Below, piece after piece: positions 11,077 through 22,300 of a stretch of DNA of 64,000 nucleotides (position 1 is the stretch's first letter; each line of letters begins with the position of its first letter). The notes below the pieces were generated by a model that saw nothing but the letters and a program-made list of their open reading frames with translations, did not search any database and was not told the origin of the DNA. The stretch is taken from positions 27,068,224-27,132,223 of the forward strand of contig NC_079214.1 of NCBI RefSeq assembly GCF_029633865.1. The letters run 5' to 3'. Source of the stretch: Lampris incognitus. Lineage: Eukaryota; Chordata; Actinopteri; Lampriformes; Lampridae. A program made the translations under genes and the position numbers.

Positions 11077-11457
11077 TATCAGGGGGGGAAACTAGGGTGC
11101 ATCCCCTGGACGCGTCGATAGTGAGTTCACTGCGTAATTTTGGGATTTTAATGTGTCAGAGACACATTAAATACTAAATATTTAAAAATATTAACTATTA
11201 CCTTTAATATTTATTACGATGTACTAATAGATTTCCCCTAACTCCAACCAATAGCTCATTCTCTGGAGACTCAAGAAAGGAAGGAAGAAAGAAAGGGAAA
11301 AGGGAAAGAAGGCAAATAGGTAGGCAGGTAGGTCAACTGCTTGGTGTTCTTTGCAGATATTTTTGTGGAAAATTCCAGACAACCAGGACAAAACTGTCTG
11401 AACAACAAGGGGGAATAAGATCCATTCTTAATAAAGAAATGTTTCCTCTGTTTTTAG
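11077..11457. other. No gene; probable intron sequence of hdc relic
   Basis: AT-rich, with a purine-rich GAAA/GGAA patch at about 11272-11335. It ends in a pyrimidine-rich splice acceptor (TTTTTAG, AG at 11456-11457) just before the first hdc exon. Confidence 0.4.
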
Positions 11458-12609
11458 GGTATTAAGATGGCGAGGCTCCTGGAGTCTCACATAAGGAATG
11501 ACTGTAATTTTGAAGATTCTGCCAAGAGACACCTTGACAGGTCTTCTGTCTGAAGGTTTGTAGCGCTCACACTTCAAAGATCCTTTCAAACAACCCATAT
11601 AGTATACAGTACATTTATAGTAAATGGTTCAGCATAGTTAGAGCTAAATGTGCTCAACTTAATCTAATCAATTAAGTTGTATAACCTGTCTTTTACTGGC
11701 TAATGCTTACTGAGTTTCACAATCTTTCCAGTCACGCCTTGTTCAAAGCTGTGTCACCGTGTTAGGTTATCTGGTATTATGAAAGGGACAAGCAATTACA
11801 GAGATCATCAAAAGATTATAAGCAAGGGCTTTAACATGAAGATGATCAAGCTTTAGCACAGCTCCAGATACTTCTCATTTCTTTTGATTTTCACTAAAGG
11901 TTTTGTACTCTCAAATGCCTTGTAATGAAGAAGTAGCATACACAAAGCCTTGTGTGTTTTAGCATTGTACAAAGTAAAAATTGTTTCTTTCCAGGGTGGA
12001 AATGCTTTGATGCAGGAGCTATTGAGAAGACTGACATGGTCTGGCACCATGTACCTCATTCCTGCAGATATACACACCAAATGTATTATCCGATTTACAG
12101 TGACCTCACAGTTCATCACATCAGATGACATCCTCAAAGATTGGAACATTATCTCCAAGACAGGTTCCAATCTTCTCACAGAGATGCAACCTCTTAGTCA
12201 TACTGAGGAACTGCAGGAGGATGAGGTAACAAGAATTTGCTCAAGAGGTGACACTGAACACACCTCAGGCATGGACAAGAAGAATAACTTTGACTCAGAG
12301 CCACCGTTGGAGGAGACAGACAGTTCTGCCTCCAGACTTGACAAAAGCCAAGTGGAGCTGTGGATAGACAAGGCTTATGACAGATCAAGGAGGCCAATAC
12401 GCTCTCTTAGTTGCCATAGTGAGCCGCTGCCTTGCACCAATATTGGGCCACTGTCTCGGTATGACTTTGAGCCAAAGCCTGGTCCTAAAGATCCTGTAGT
12501 TTGTCCCCCGATGACTGATTCCAACTCAAGGCCTTTGCCTTCAGATACAAGAGCAGGCCCCCTGTTCAAGACTCCAGAGTTTCCCTCAAGCAGAGCCGGC
12601 CCTAACTAA
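11458..12609 (+). pseudogene. hdc: Histidine decarboxylase, last two exons, disrupted
   Basis: Histidine decarboxylase makes histamine from histidine using pyridoxal phosphate. Two exons are visible. The first (11458 to about 11555) reads GIKMARLLESHIRND and then AKRHL, but indels relative to the family pattern bring a TGA before the donor at about 11556. The second starts at 11995 after TTTCTTTCCAG and reads GGNALMQELLRRLTWSG, MYLIPADIHTKCIIRFTVTS, DDILKDWNIISKT, and a tail with RSLSCHSEPL. IIRFTVTSQF plus the RSLSC tail separate HDC from dopa decarboxylase. From about 12593 the frame enters a repeat and ends at 12609. Earlier exons would lie upstream of the window or are lost; none was recognised at 1-11450. 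The gene identity is solid and the loss of function is probable, though a sequencing error in exon one is possible. Confidence 0.78.
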
Positions 12610-13997
12610 CATGGCACCCAAGGCAAGATTGTCTGTGGCGCCCCCTTGTGACCAGAAATGTGTGCTTTAAAAGCTGGAGGTAGTTTTTTTTTAGGGCGTC
12701 ATTGAGCAAAAATTTCATAATAACCTTTCAGCATATTGTGATTCAATTGGTCTGAGAGAAAACTAGACTTCTGCTTGTCCACTTGGCTCTGTATTCAGGC
12801 TTTAAAAAAAATCTAGCCCGGGAAGATTTTACTCAATCATGGGTCATTTCAGAGAGCGGGCGTTCCTACTGGCTGTTCTACAAATGGAGATGCGCGTGTA
12901 CGTGATCAATTTGCGTCCACCCTGCCCCACCGATCGCTTGTGGTTGTAAACCTAACCCATTAAATCAACAAATCGAAATTGCTGCTTCACATGAAGAATA
13001 TTAGTGTAACAAAGAGAGTCTTGCTTTGTTTTGTTGTGTATTAAGATGTGTATTTTTGTTAATAACATAAGAATAGAGCTAGTTGTTGGTAGACATATTG
13101 TACCACATATCCCATGAGCCTCAGACTGTTGGAAGTTCCCAAGTTTACAGGAAGCGCGAGTTAATAAATCTCTTTGAGTTCTATATATATCGTATTTCTG
13201 TCTCCGGCTATCCTTATTTTTGAATGCTGGGCCCGCAAGGACACAACAAACTAGCGACGAGGTGTGGATTTGTTTACCATGATTTGTTTTGTTTGTTTGT
13301 TTTTGTCCCTCCCCCCCGTGGAAGCGGAGAGAAAATGTTGAGAGAACGGGAGATGAAGCTAGCGACAAGTCACAGAACTAGCTACCAGCGTGGTCAACTA
13401 AGCATGGCGGTTTTCAGCAGTGAGTCGGGGTTGTGCTTCAATGAGGCTAACGAAAGCAGGAGCTGAGTTGAGTGCGGTGCCGATTCACTCGATTTTATTC
13501 TACTTCGTGCAATGAATGTTTTTGCTACAGTAATAGGACCATTTAAAACATTGAGAAATCTGTAATTGAAATATATTATTTCACATTGACCAGGCAGCCA
13601 TGGTATGGCAGCTGCCATACCTTGCCATACCCAATTGACGCCGCTGGTCTGGAAGAGGAAATCCGAGGCCATCATATTGGAGGTCTGGGTCAGCTTGGAA
13701 CCAGTTAACATCATCGTTTGACATCTGTGCATTAGGTTCATTCAAATCCTTCATGGTCCTTCATGGTGTGATGGCTTCTGCTTCCTCCATTGTCGCGGTC
13801 ATGGACAAAACTTTTCTGCCTCTTCTTCTTTCCATTCAAGTTAATACTAGTTCAAAAAGTAAAGGTTGTCACTTGTGCGTTGCCTTATAATAATATTCGC
13901 TTTACATCGTTTGTTAATCACAAACCCTCCAAATTACCTGACAGAGCGAAAAACACGCATCCTCCTACATCACCGCCATGCAGCGGGCCGGCCCTGA
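12593..13997. mobile_element. hAT-like element or composite with CAGRGCCGGC ends
   Basis: The left end reads CAGAGCCGGCCCTAACTAAC and the right end, reversed, reads CAGGGCCGGCCCGCTGCATG. Such CAGGGCCGGC termini are common in hAT elements, and a similar end occurs at 8570-8578. A minus-strand KEEEAEKF-like stretch near 13830 recalls hAT N-termini. No transposase core was found. The flanking 8-mers (CCCTCAAG and ATGACGTC) do not match, so this may be a deletion derivative or two different ends. It interrupts the hdc coding exon at about 12593. Confidence 0.4.
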
Positions 13998-14437
13998 TGA
14001 CGTCAGCAAGAGCGCCAGTGAAGATCATTCCATTGTTGCTGGGTTGACGCTAGATCCAACGGGGTGTAGGCACGGAAGTAGACGTGATTTGTTGTTGGAT
14101 AGGATTAGGGTTTAAATTATTTTTGGAATTTCCATTGTTAGCAAGCGTTAACGTTAGCTATTGTTACAGTACGATCTGGCAATGTTAAGGTCAGTTGTAA
14201 GCTAGCTAGTGTGGCGGGCATAATAAGCCACGCCTTGTAGGGGTAGTAATAGTATTTATTTACCTTGGAAGATTAGGTTAATGAAGGGATCTGGGTCCCC
14301 ATTCCCAATGCAATTAGTCTCAGTACCTACTAGGCCTGCACGATATATCGTTTATGCATCGTCATCGCGATGTGCGCATGTGCAATAGTCACATCGCAGG
14401 GCCTGCGATATTTTTCCTACTAGTATGTAGCCTAAGG

Positions 14438-14961
14438 CAGTGGTTCTCAACCTTTTTGGGGTCCTGGACCCCCTGCGTATTTTTGATCTACCCTGAGGAC
14501 CCCTCCATCTGATCTTGGGGGAGGGGGGTTGCAATTTGATAGAAACAGTGGAAACTGCATTTTAAATTGCATTATAGCATTTATTCACTCTTTGGGGCAA
14601 AAATAAGAGCTTTCAGTTGTAACTTAGATATAGTTAACAAAACAGAATTCTTATGCAGTAACTTTCAGTTATATGTAACAACAGAATTTTTATGCAGTAA
14701 CTTTTAACAATGCAAACGGGAGCGAGATCTCTTATTAAAATACAATAAATTACACTTGTGAAACAGATGTAATTAGAGAAAAAAGTCCTGTTACTCTTTA
14801 TAGTTTAGGTAGATAAAGGACTCAGTCACATTTGAGTAAAATAATCCTATTTCTATAAATGTCATAGGATCTTTTTTTTAAAGATATTTTATTTTCACGG
14901 ACCCCTTGCAATTACACCACGGACCACTAGGGGTCCGCGGACCCCCGGTTGAGAAACACTG
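14438..14961. mobile_element. hAT MITE (CAGTGGTTCTCAACC ends), 8-bp TSD
   Basis: A 524-bp non-autonomous element with Charlie-type termini: CAGTGGTTCTCAACC on the left, and GGTTGAGAAACACTG on the right. GCCTAAGG is duplicated at 14430-14437 and 14962-14969. It has no coding capacity and is nested in the hAT at 14331-16039, so it is younger than that element. Confidence 0.92.
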
Positions 14962-15187
14962 GCCTAAGGTACTCAAACTCACGTCATACTGCAACATTTT
15001 TGCTCCATCGACTTTCTTTTAGCAGCAAACTCTCAACACCCCTTACTCTGTTATTTTTCATTTCTTCTACTTCTTCGTCGCTCAACTCAGGCCTGTCTAG
15101 ACACGTTGACGTTACCTAGCAACGTTAGTGCTACGCGTGCGCATAAATGAAGAAGACGAATCCACGTGAGTTCGGGAGAAATGAAAA

Positions 15188-15897
15188 ATGGCAGAGCCAG
15201 AGAAAGGAGAGTTAAGGCCCAAACATAGTCGGGCGGAACGTACGCGGAGCGGACTCCGCCGGACTAAAAGCGGACGTCCGCAAGCCCTGCGCGTGCAAAA
15301 CTCAGATTTTACGACCGCGATGAGTCCGCGCCGCGCACCAGTGTCAGCAGCGCGGACTCATCGCGGTCGTAAAATCCAAACGGCAAATCGAAATCACCAA
15401 AGCCATAACCTTTCACCTCGCCAAGGATATGATGCCACTCAACACAGTTACCAAAGACGGGTTTCAGAAGATGGTCCGCACACTCGACAAGCGCTACGTT
15501 ATACCATCGCAGACCTATTTTTCCCAAATCGCAATCCCAGGGCTGTACGACAAATGCAAAGCAGAAGTAGACCGAGAGCTGGCACAAGTGGAATACTATG
15601 CAGCGACAACAGACCTGTGGTCAAGCCGGACAACAGAGCCCTACATCAGTTTAACAGTCCACTTTATCACTGAAGACTTTAAGCTGAAAACTCGCTGCCT
15701 GCAAACCGCATTTTTCCCAGAGGATCACACAAGTGAAAACATCGCAACAGGGTTAAGAGAAGCGCTGGCTGCTTCGGGCTAGAAGAAACCCGACTAGTCT
15801 GCACCACAACAGACAACGCGTCAAACATGATCAGGGCGGCCGCTCTGAACGACTGGTTCAGGTTGCAATGCTTTGGCCACAGACTCCACCTCCTATA
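15188..15897 (+). pseudogene. ZBED1-like hAT transposase, truncated
   Basis: The frame from 15188 (MAEPEKGELRPKHSRAERT) loses homology where a GC-rich hairpin-bearing insert begins. It resumes at 15429-15782 with MVRTLDKRYVIPSQTYFSQ, a YYAATTDLWSSRTTEPYISL catalytic-domain block and TRCLQTAFFPEDHTSENIA. After a TAG at 15780-15782 a further stretch reads VCTTTDNASNMIRAAALNDW, then FGHRLHLL, then a stop at 15895. DLWSS and TDNASNM are typical of ZBED1/Ac-type hAT transposases. The BED zinc finger and the whole C-terminal half, including the dimerisation domain, are missing, so this copy is dead. Confidence 0.75.
15305..15376. repeat. Perfect 26-bp inverted repeat (hairpin)
   Basis: The arms 15305-15330 and 15351-15376 are exact reverse complements around a 20-base loop. 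They begin GATTTTACGACCGCGATGAG. The surrounding stretch (about 15225-15400) is much more GC-rich than its hosting hAT element and contains more short palindromes such as CGGAGCGGACTCCG. Confidence 0.9.
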
Positions 15898-16138
15898 GCA
15901 AAAAGAATGAATGTGCATTATTTTGCATGCACTTTTTTACTACCCACGCCTTGTTTAATATAACGCAATATATCGTGCAATATATCGCAAAAGATTACAT
16001 CGCCGCAATGCATGTTTTTGTCAATATCGTGCAGGCCTAGTACCTACGTGGGTAAGTATGTGGATGCCTATCCTGCTGAACAGAGTGGTTAGTACGTTAC
16101 ACCCTGTAAGATATCGTGGGGTGGGCTTCACGCTAAGG

Positions 16139-18213
16139 CAGGGGTCAGGAACCTTTTTGACTGGGAGAGCCATAAAAGCCAAATATTTCTAAATATATTT
16201 CATTGAGAGCCATATAGTATTTTTAACGTATAATAAATTAAATATGTCTTACTTTTAATGCGACTTCTGGTGCTGCATGGTTTTGCTGATGGCCTTGTAG
16301 TCTGGTTCATACGTGGTGAGGTTGAGCTTCATGCAGGCGTTGAGGCTTCCATCAGTTAAACGTGAGCGTAGGTTGGTCTTAATGTTCCTCATATGCGAGA
16401 ATGACTGCTCACATGCATATGTAGAGCCAAACATGGTCAATACGGCAATACTCACACGCTGCATTGTGTGGTATGTCACAGGAAGCTCGTTCCAAGTTTT
16501 AAGAATCAGCTGGTCTTCAGGTTGAAGATTTTTCATTTCTGTCCACTTGTGTTCCCTCGCCATCTCTGTTCGCTGTCGCCCAAGACTTTCCAAGAGACCC
16601 CGGGGATGCATGTCAGGTCGATTTTGTCCACTGCACACTCATGTGGATGAGTGATGAACTTGAAAAGACCAGTGCGCGCACGAAATTCTCCAAAACGTGC
16701 TTTGAATGACTGCAGGAGATTGGACGTAAAGCCAGCTAGCTGCTGGAGATCCAGATGTTGAGTGGAGTCACTTGCTAAGCATGCATCTCTAAATTGTTGC
16801 AGTCTTTCAAAGTGCAGAAGACGACCTGTTTCAATGTCCCTGAGAAAGACTTCCAGCTTGCTTTCAAATGCAAACACTGCTTGTTGAAGGAATGAGATTG
16901 TATTTCCAATACCTTGCATTTTCACATTGAGCTGGTTCAGATGGCCAGTTATGTCCACGAGATAGTGAAACTGCAGGAGCCAGTCAGTGTTGTCTAGCTC
17001 AGGATGCTTGACGCCTTTCATTTCAAGAAAAGTCCGGATTTCACTAAGGCAAGCTGCAAAACGGCTGAGCACCTTCCCCCTTGACAACCAACGCACGATG
17101 CTGTGTAAAAGCAGACCGGGATAATGATTCCCAACTTCTTCTAACAGAGCGTTAAACTGGCGATCATTTAAAGCTCGGGCAACAATAAAGTTGACCACTC
17201 GAATGACCAGCGACATCACCTCACCAAGCTCCTGGCCACACGTCTGAGCGCAAAGCTTTCCTCACGCAGTGTGTCACCTGCAGCATACCTGGCATTTATA
17301 CTGCACTGAGATAGATGGCTAACGTCTGTTGACTCATCTAACGCGAGAGAAAAGTATGTCCCGGCGTTTATGTCCTTAATTTGTGTTTCCTCGACTTGAT
17401 TTGCCATCATGATGCTACGATGGTGCACAGTTCTTGCTGACAGGGGCATGTCTTTTATTCGTTTGATTATCTTGTCTTTATTTGGGAAGTCATCAAACAG
17501 TTCATTGGCCACATCAAGCATGAATGTTTTGGCGTACTCGCCATCTGTGAATGACTTTCCATTCCTTACTATTGCCAAAGCCCCCGCAAAGCTAGCGGAA
17601 TTCCCGTCCCCTTGCTTGGTCCACACACGTAGTTGCTGCTGACTCGTCTGCACTCTCCGCTGTAGCTCCTCGCATGCCCTTTTCCTGCTGTCCCCCGCTG
17701 GAGATTTCGACGCAAATGAAGCATGGTGTGTATCGAAGTGCCGCTTTATATTTGACCGTTTCATCGATGCAATTTTATCATTGCATATTAGACATACCGC
17801 AGATCCTGCTCTCTCCACAAATGCAAATTCCTCTGTCCACGAAGCCTGGAGTGCACGGTAATCATCGTCTTTTTTTCTTTTCGCCATCTTTTCCGTTACA
17901 AGGGTTGAAGCGGATAAACCAGTTGGCTATCTGATAAAATTGATTTCTTCACCTTTACAATGACCCGGACATGCTCGCGAGCCATTGGTTCCCGACCCGA
18001 CCCACGGGTGACCCGTGAAATTTATCTTCAAAACTAATTTCTGCTTACTTTAAAATGACACAGTATTATTAAGAAATATCACAAGTATTTTAAAATCAGT
18101 TCCAAACTGATTTTTAAAAAAAAAAAATTTTTCAACTCAAAATTGTCTGGGAGCCATATGCCGTCACCGGAAGAGCCATATATGGCTCGCGAGCCATAGG
18201 TTCCCGACCACTG
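16139..18213 (-). mobile_element. hAT element (GTF2IRD2/ZBED-like), 8-bp TSD
   Basis: The left end starts CAGGGGTCAGGAACC and the right end closes GGTTCCCGACCACTG. CGCTAAGG is duplicated at 16131-16138 and 18214-18221. The element is 2075 bp, with a decayed transposase on the minus strand. Both ends contain AGAGCCATA words in the subterminal region. Confidence 0.9.
16255..17887 (-). pseudogene. hAT transposase, internally deleted
   Basis: Three frames on the minus strand. The first (17887-17219) has MAKRKKDDDYRALQASWTEE, a BED-type zinc finger (CLICNDKIASMKRSNIKRHF, then DTHH) and the start of the catalytic domain (YFSLALDESTDVS). The second (17219-16533) resumes with SLVIRVVNFIVARALNDRQF and RWLSRGKVLSRF. 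The third (16638-16255) has the C-terminal dimerisation block FGSTYACEQSFSHMRNIKTN and LRSRLTDGSLNACMKLNLT. Between the first two a segment normally present in this family (the DGAxxMTG region) is gone, and a deletion plus frameshift near 16630 separates the last two. The protein resembles the transposase that gave rise to GTF2IRD2 and FAM200-type genes. It is non-functional here. Confidence 0.82.
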
Positions 18214-18221
18214 CGCTAAGG

Positions 18222-19355
18222 TATTTGACACGGCGGCCCCTGACGTGTAGTGTATGCTGTGCTATGGGTCCAACTCAGCATAACCCTCCCTCCCCAGAAC
18301 CAACAGGACAGTTGAGACGCCCCTACTCCAAGGTAAGTACACAACTCCAAAATAGTACTTATAAACCCTCAGGTAAGTCTTGTAATAAGCCCTAAACTTC
18401 AAACAGAGTAAAAATGAATCAGTAGGCAACAACAGTTTAGTATTAATTGAACGCAATACTATAGGATGATAATAGCAAAAATAAAAATAAAATAGTTTGA
18501 CTTTCTTTGTATACACAGTATCTATACACAATGTCAACACAACCTCAAATGAGAAGCTCACTCTAAATGCTGAGTAACAAAACCAATGAATGTTCAAACA
18601 AGCAGTTCAGTTCGTTTTTTTTAACACAGTCTAGTAATGAGTAATAACGAAATTGACACAAATACCAGTCTGATGAATCCTGGGCACACGAGATGAGCCG
18701 CTGGAGAGACGACTATGGCAGGGCAAACCACGTGACGTGCGTGTAGTCTACGTGACCCGCTGCAGAAGTTAGATGGCGCCAACAGCGATGCAATGCGTTC
18801 AATGTTCCCGCTGCTCTTGAAATAACTTTCACTCAGGCAAGCAATCTTCCGTCACAAAACCAAAAAAAACACGACTGTCCTTCGAGTCCTCTTCTCACTA
18901 TCCAACAGGTCATCCGAACGCGCGCAGTTCCAGTATTGAGAACTAACGAGCCACTACGACCAGTGAGCTAGCTAGCGTCACTGACAAATAGACTAACGTT
19001 AGTACTAAAGGCTTATCCAGTGCGGTACTAAGCTAGTGCTGGAGAGAGTCCAATCAATAAACACTAATGTCTACCATTGTCTGTCTAGAATCCTCGTCGT
19101 GCCTCATGCACACTACAGCAATGGCAAATGTTCCTCTGAAACTCACGGCACTGACGAAGCACTGACTTCCACGTCCTCAGCCTATGACCATTTCAAACGC
19201 TCCGTTGCTAGTCGGGGAATTCATGCTAGCTGGTGGTCACTCGCAGCCTCCAAGCAGGATACCTTCTCCGACGCACACCAGGAAACACGAATTCATCCCA
19301 AAGGATTCTTGTAGACGGTAACACATTCACTCCACGTACAATACGTGTCTGTCTC
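18222..19355. other. Remaining body of the large TIR element; no gene
   Basis: No coding domain was recognised on either strand. By the nested-insertion reading this is the main surviving interior of the non-autonomous element 14042-23261, together with 14082-14330, 16048-16130 and 22530-22827. Confidence 0.4.
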
Positions 19356-22300
19356 TGTTGAACATAATGTGCAGTCTCACATATACAGCCAGTCAGCCAC
19401 TGTATTATTTACTGCGCTATAAGCAGCTATTTTGGTCCTTGCGGGCATCCATGTGTGTGTGTATGACTTCTGCGCATGTGCAATAAAGTTCTCTTCCTGC
19501 CCCACCAAGTACGACTGGACGTCTGATGTTTGCTCCTGCAGTCTAACTCTACAAAAGTATATTAACATACCAAACAAGTATGTAGCTAGACATCCGTGAC
19601 ATAAATATGAACAATGCAACAGGTTATGGGCCCAGTGCCATGTCTAGTCAGCGATTTAATAGACTTTTGTTCGACGGCGACGAGAGAGGATACGAGTTAT
19701 GGGAAACTCGCTTCCTAGCCCAAATGGAGTTGAGAGGACTCAGCGAGACTCTACTGAACGTGCCAGTTATCGCTGCGGGCGAAAATGCTGTCCAGTTGAG
19801 AGAAGCAGACGTCAAGAAAAACAGAGAAGCGTACGCGGAGCTGGTGCAAGGTTTAGACAGCAAGAGCTTGTCACTAATTATGCGGGATGCAGCAGCCGAC
19901 GGTAGGGCGGCATTGAAGATACTTCGGCAACATTACGCGGGCAAAGGGAAACCGCGCGTGGTGAGTTTATATTGTGAACTCTCAGCTCTTCGCATGGAAA
20001 GCAACGAGACCGTCACGGAGTATATTGTTCGTGCAGAGACAATATTCTCGTCGTTGAAAGGAGCCGACGAGAACATAAGTGACGGGTTGCAAGTGGGAAT
20101 GGTAGTGAAAGGACTGCCGGACTCTTTCAAACCGTTCGTGGTTCATATTACTCAGAGTAGTGACAGCCTGACATTCAGTGAATTTAAGGCAAAACTAAGG
20201 AGCTTTGAAGACACAGAAAGGTACAAGCCGAGTAATGGTGATGACGGGGACAGTGTGATAAGAGCTGCCACAGCAGCCACCACCTCTCGTGGAAGAGGTA
20301 GAGAGAGAAAGAGCATGGCCGAAATTGAGTGCTTCAGATGCCACAAAAAAGGGCATATGTCTCGAACATGTACGAGCATGCCTGAACCAAGAAGAGCGGA
20401 ACGCAGGAGAGACGCGCGAGGCCGGGGGAAGCAGCGAGACGCCATCGCGGGAGTGACCGGAGCAGAGCAGGGTGCAGCGGGGGACCAGGACGGACGCTGG
20501 GGAGCGCACCGAGAGACAGACGGCACCCACCGAGAAATAGAGGCGGACGCCGATGACCGGGAAGGCAGGTCATATTGCTTCAAGATGAAAGAGGACACCA
20601 GGCCGGTGAGGCGGACTGTCAACAACAGAGGTTTGATGGTCGACTGTGGCGCGACGTCACACATGATAAATGACTTTACAAAGTTCAAAACAGTCGATAA
20701 AGGCTTTAAGCCCAAGAGTCACGTGATTGAACTTGCAGACGGGACAAAGGCTACCGGAGTTGCCAAGGCCAGAGGAGAAGCTGAAGTCACCTTAATTGAC
20801 AGCGAAGGAAGAAAGGTGACAGCACGACTGAAGAGGGCGCTGTATATCCCGACGTTTCCTCAGGACATTTTTTCCGTTAAAGCAGCCTCAAGTAACGGAG
20901 CAGAAATCCACTTCAAGGAAGGTGAAAATTGGATGGGGTATAAAAACGAGGGTACCAAGTTTAACATTGAAGTATTTGGGAAACTGTATTATTTGTCTAC
21001 AGCTAATAATACTGATGATAATGTTGACGGATACAAAGGATGTCATGATATTGAAACGTGGCACAGAATCCTTGGTCATTGTAACTTAGATGATGTTTCA
21101 AGACTAGAAGGTGTAGTTGAAGGAATGATGATTAAGGGGAAAAATGACAAATCTAACTTCAACTGTGAAACATGTACACAAGGAAAATTTGTGGAGTCTA
21201 GAAATAGACAGGCTGATAGCAAAGCTAAAGGAATACTTGAACTAGTCCATACAGATCTGTGCGGCCCGATCGAGCCTACTGATAAAGATGGGTATAAATA
21301 CACCATAGCTTTCACAGATGACTATAGCAGTATGACATGGACATATTTCATGAGGTCAAAGAGTGATACAGCTAAGGCTACCGAAAAATTCTTAGCTGAC
21401 ACTGCCTCCTTTGGGCAGGTGAAAACCATTAGGTCTGACAATGGTACCGAGTTCACTGGAGGATGTTTCCAAGATCTGCTGAGAGAAAATAAAATTAGTC
21501 ACCAAACTAGTGCCCCCTACTCGCCGCATCAGAACGGCACGGCAGAACGAAACTGGAGAACATTATTTGACATGGCACGATGTATGCTGCTAGAAAGTAA
21601 GATGCCAAAACAGCTATGGAGGTTTGCGGTGCAGACAGCTGCACAGATACGCAACAGGTGCTATTGTAAGCGATTAAAGCAAACCCCATACAATGCTTTC
21701 ACAGGGAAAACACCAAATATTTCCCATATGATGGTTTTTGGCACTGAGTGCTATGCCTATAGACAAGACAAAAAGAAACTGGATCCAAGGTGCGAGAAGG
21801 GCATTGTCATAGGATATGATAAATACAGCCCTGCATACAATGTATATTATCCAAAAACAGGAAAAGTGTCAAAGCATAGATTAGTTAAGTTCATACAGAA
21901 GAGCAACAGAGACTGCCAGACACAAACAGGTCCACACAACGATGGAGACAGCTATGAGGATATAGAATCATACGAGCCTGATGTAGTACCAGTTAGGACT
22001 GATGAGCAGCCCCAGATTACAGGTACAGGAGGTGAAAGTGGTACACTTTCTAATAACCAGGGGGATAGTGAGGGCAGAAACCGCTACCCAACTAGAGAGA
22101 GGAAGACCCCAAAATATCTTGAAGAATACCAGTGTAAAGCAGAATGTACTGACGAGCAAGATGTGGATTATTTTTATAGAGCTGTATTTGGGGTACCAAA
22201 CACATTTAAGGAAGACCTGTTTTTCTTTTCATGTAAGTCTGTAAAGGTGAGCCTGAGTGAGGGTGTTGAACATAATGTGCAGTCTCACATATACAGCCAG

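Larger units (their letters stand above)
14331..16039 (+). mobile_element. hAT element (ZBED1-like), 8-bp TSD
   Basis: The termini are TAGGCCTGCACGATAT and its inverse ATATCGTGCAGGCCTA. GTACCTAC is duplicated at 14323-14330 and 16040-16047, the 8-bp TSD of hAT elements. The element is 1709 bp. It carries a truncated plus-strand transposase, a nested hAT MITE at 14438-14961 and a perfect 26-bp hairpin at 15305-15376. Confidence 0.9.

Noticed and set aside
12593-13997. A confident complete hAT insertion in hdc
   Set aside because: The ends look alike, but the flanking 8-mers differ and no transposase core is present, so it is listed only as a candidate.
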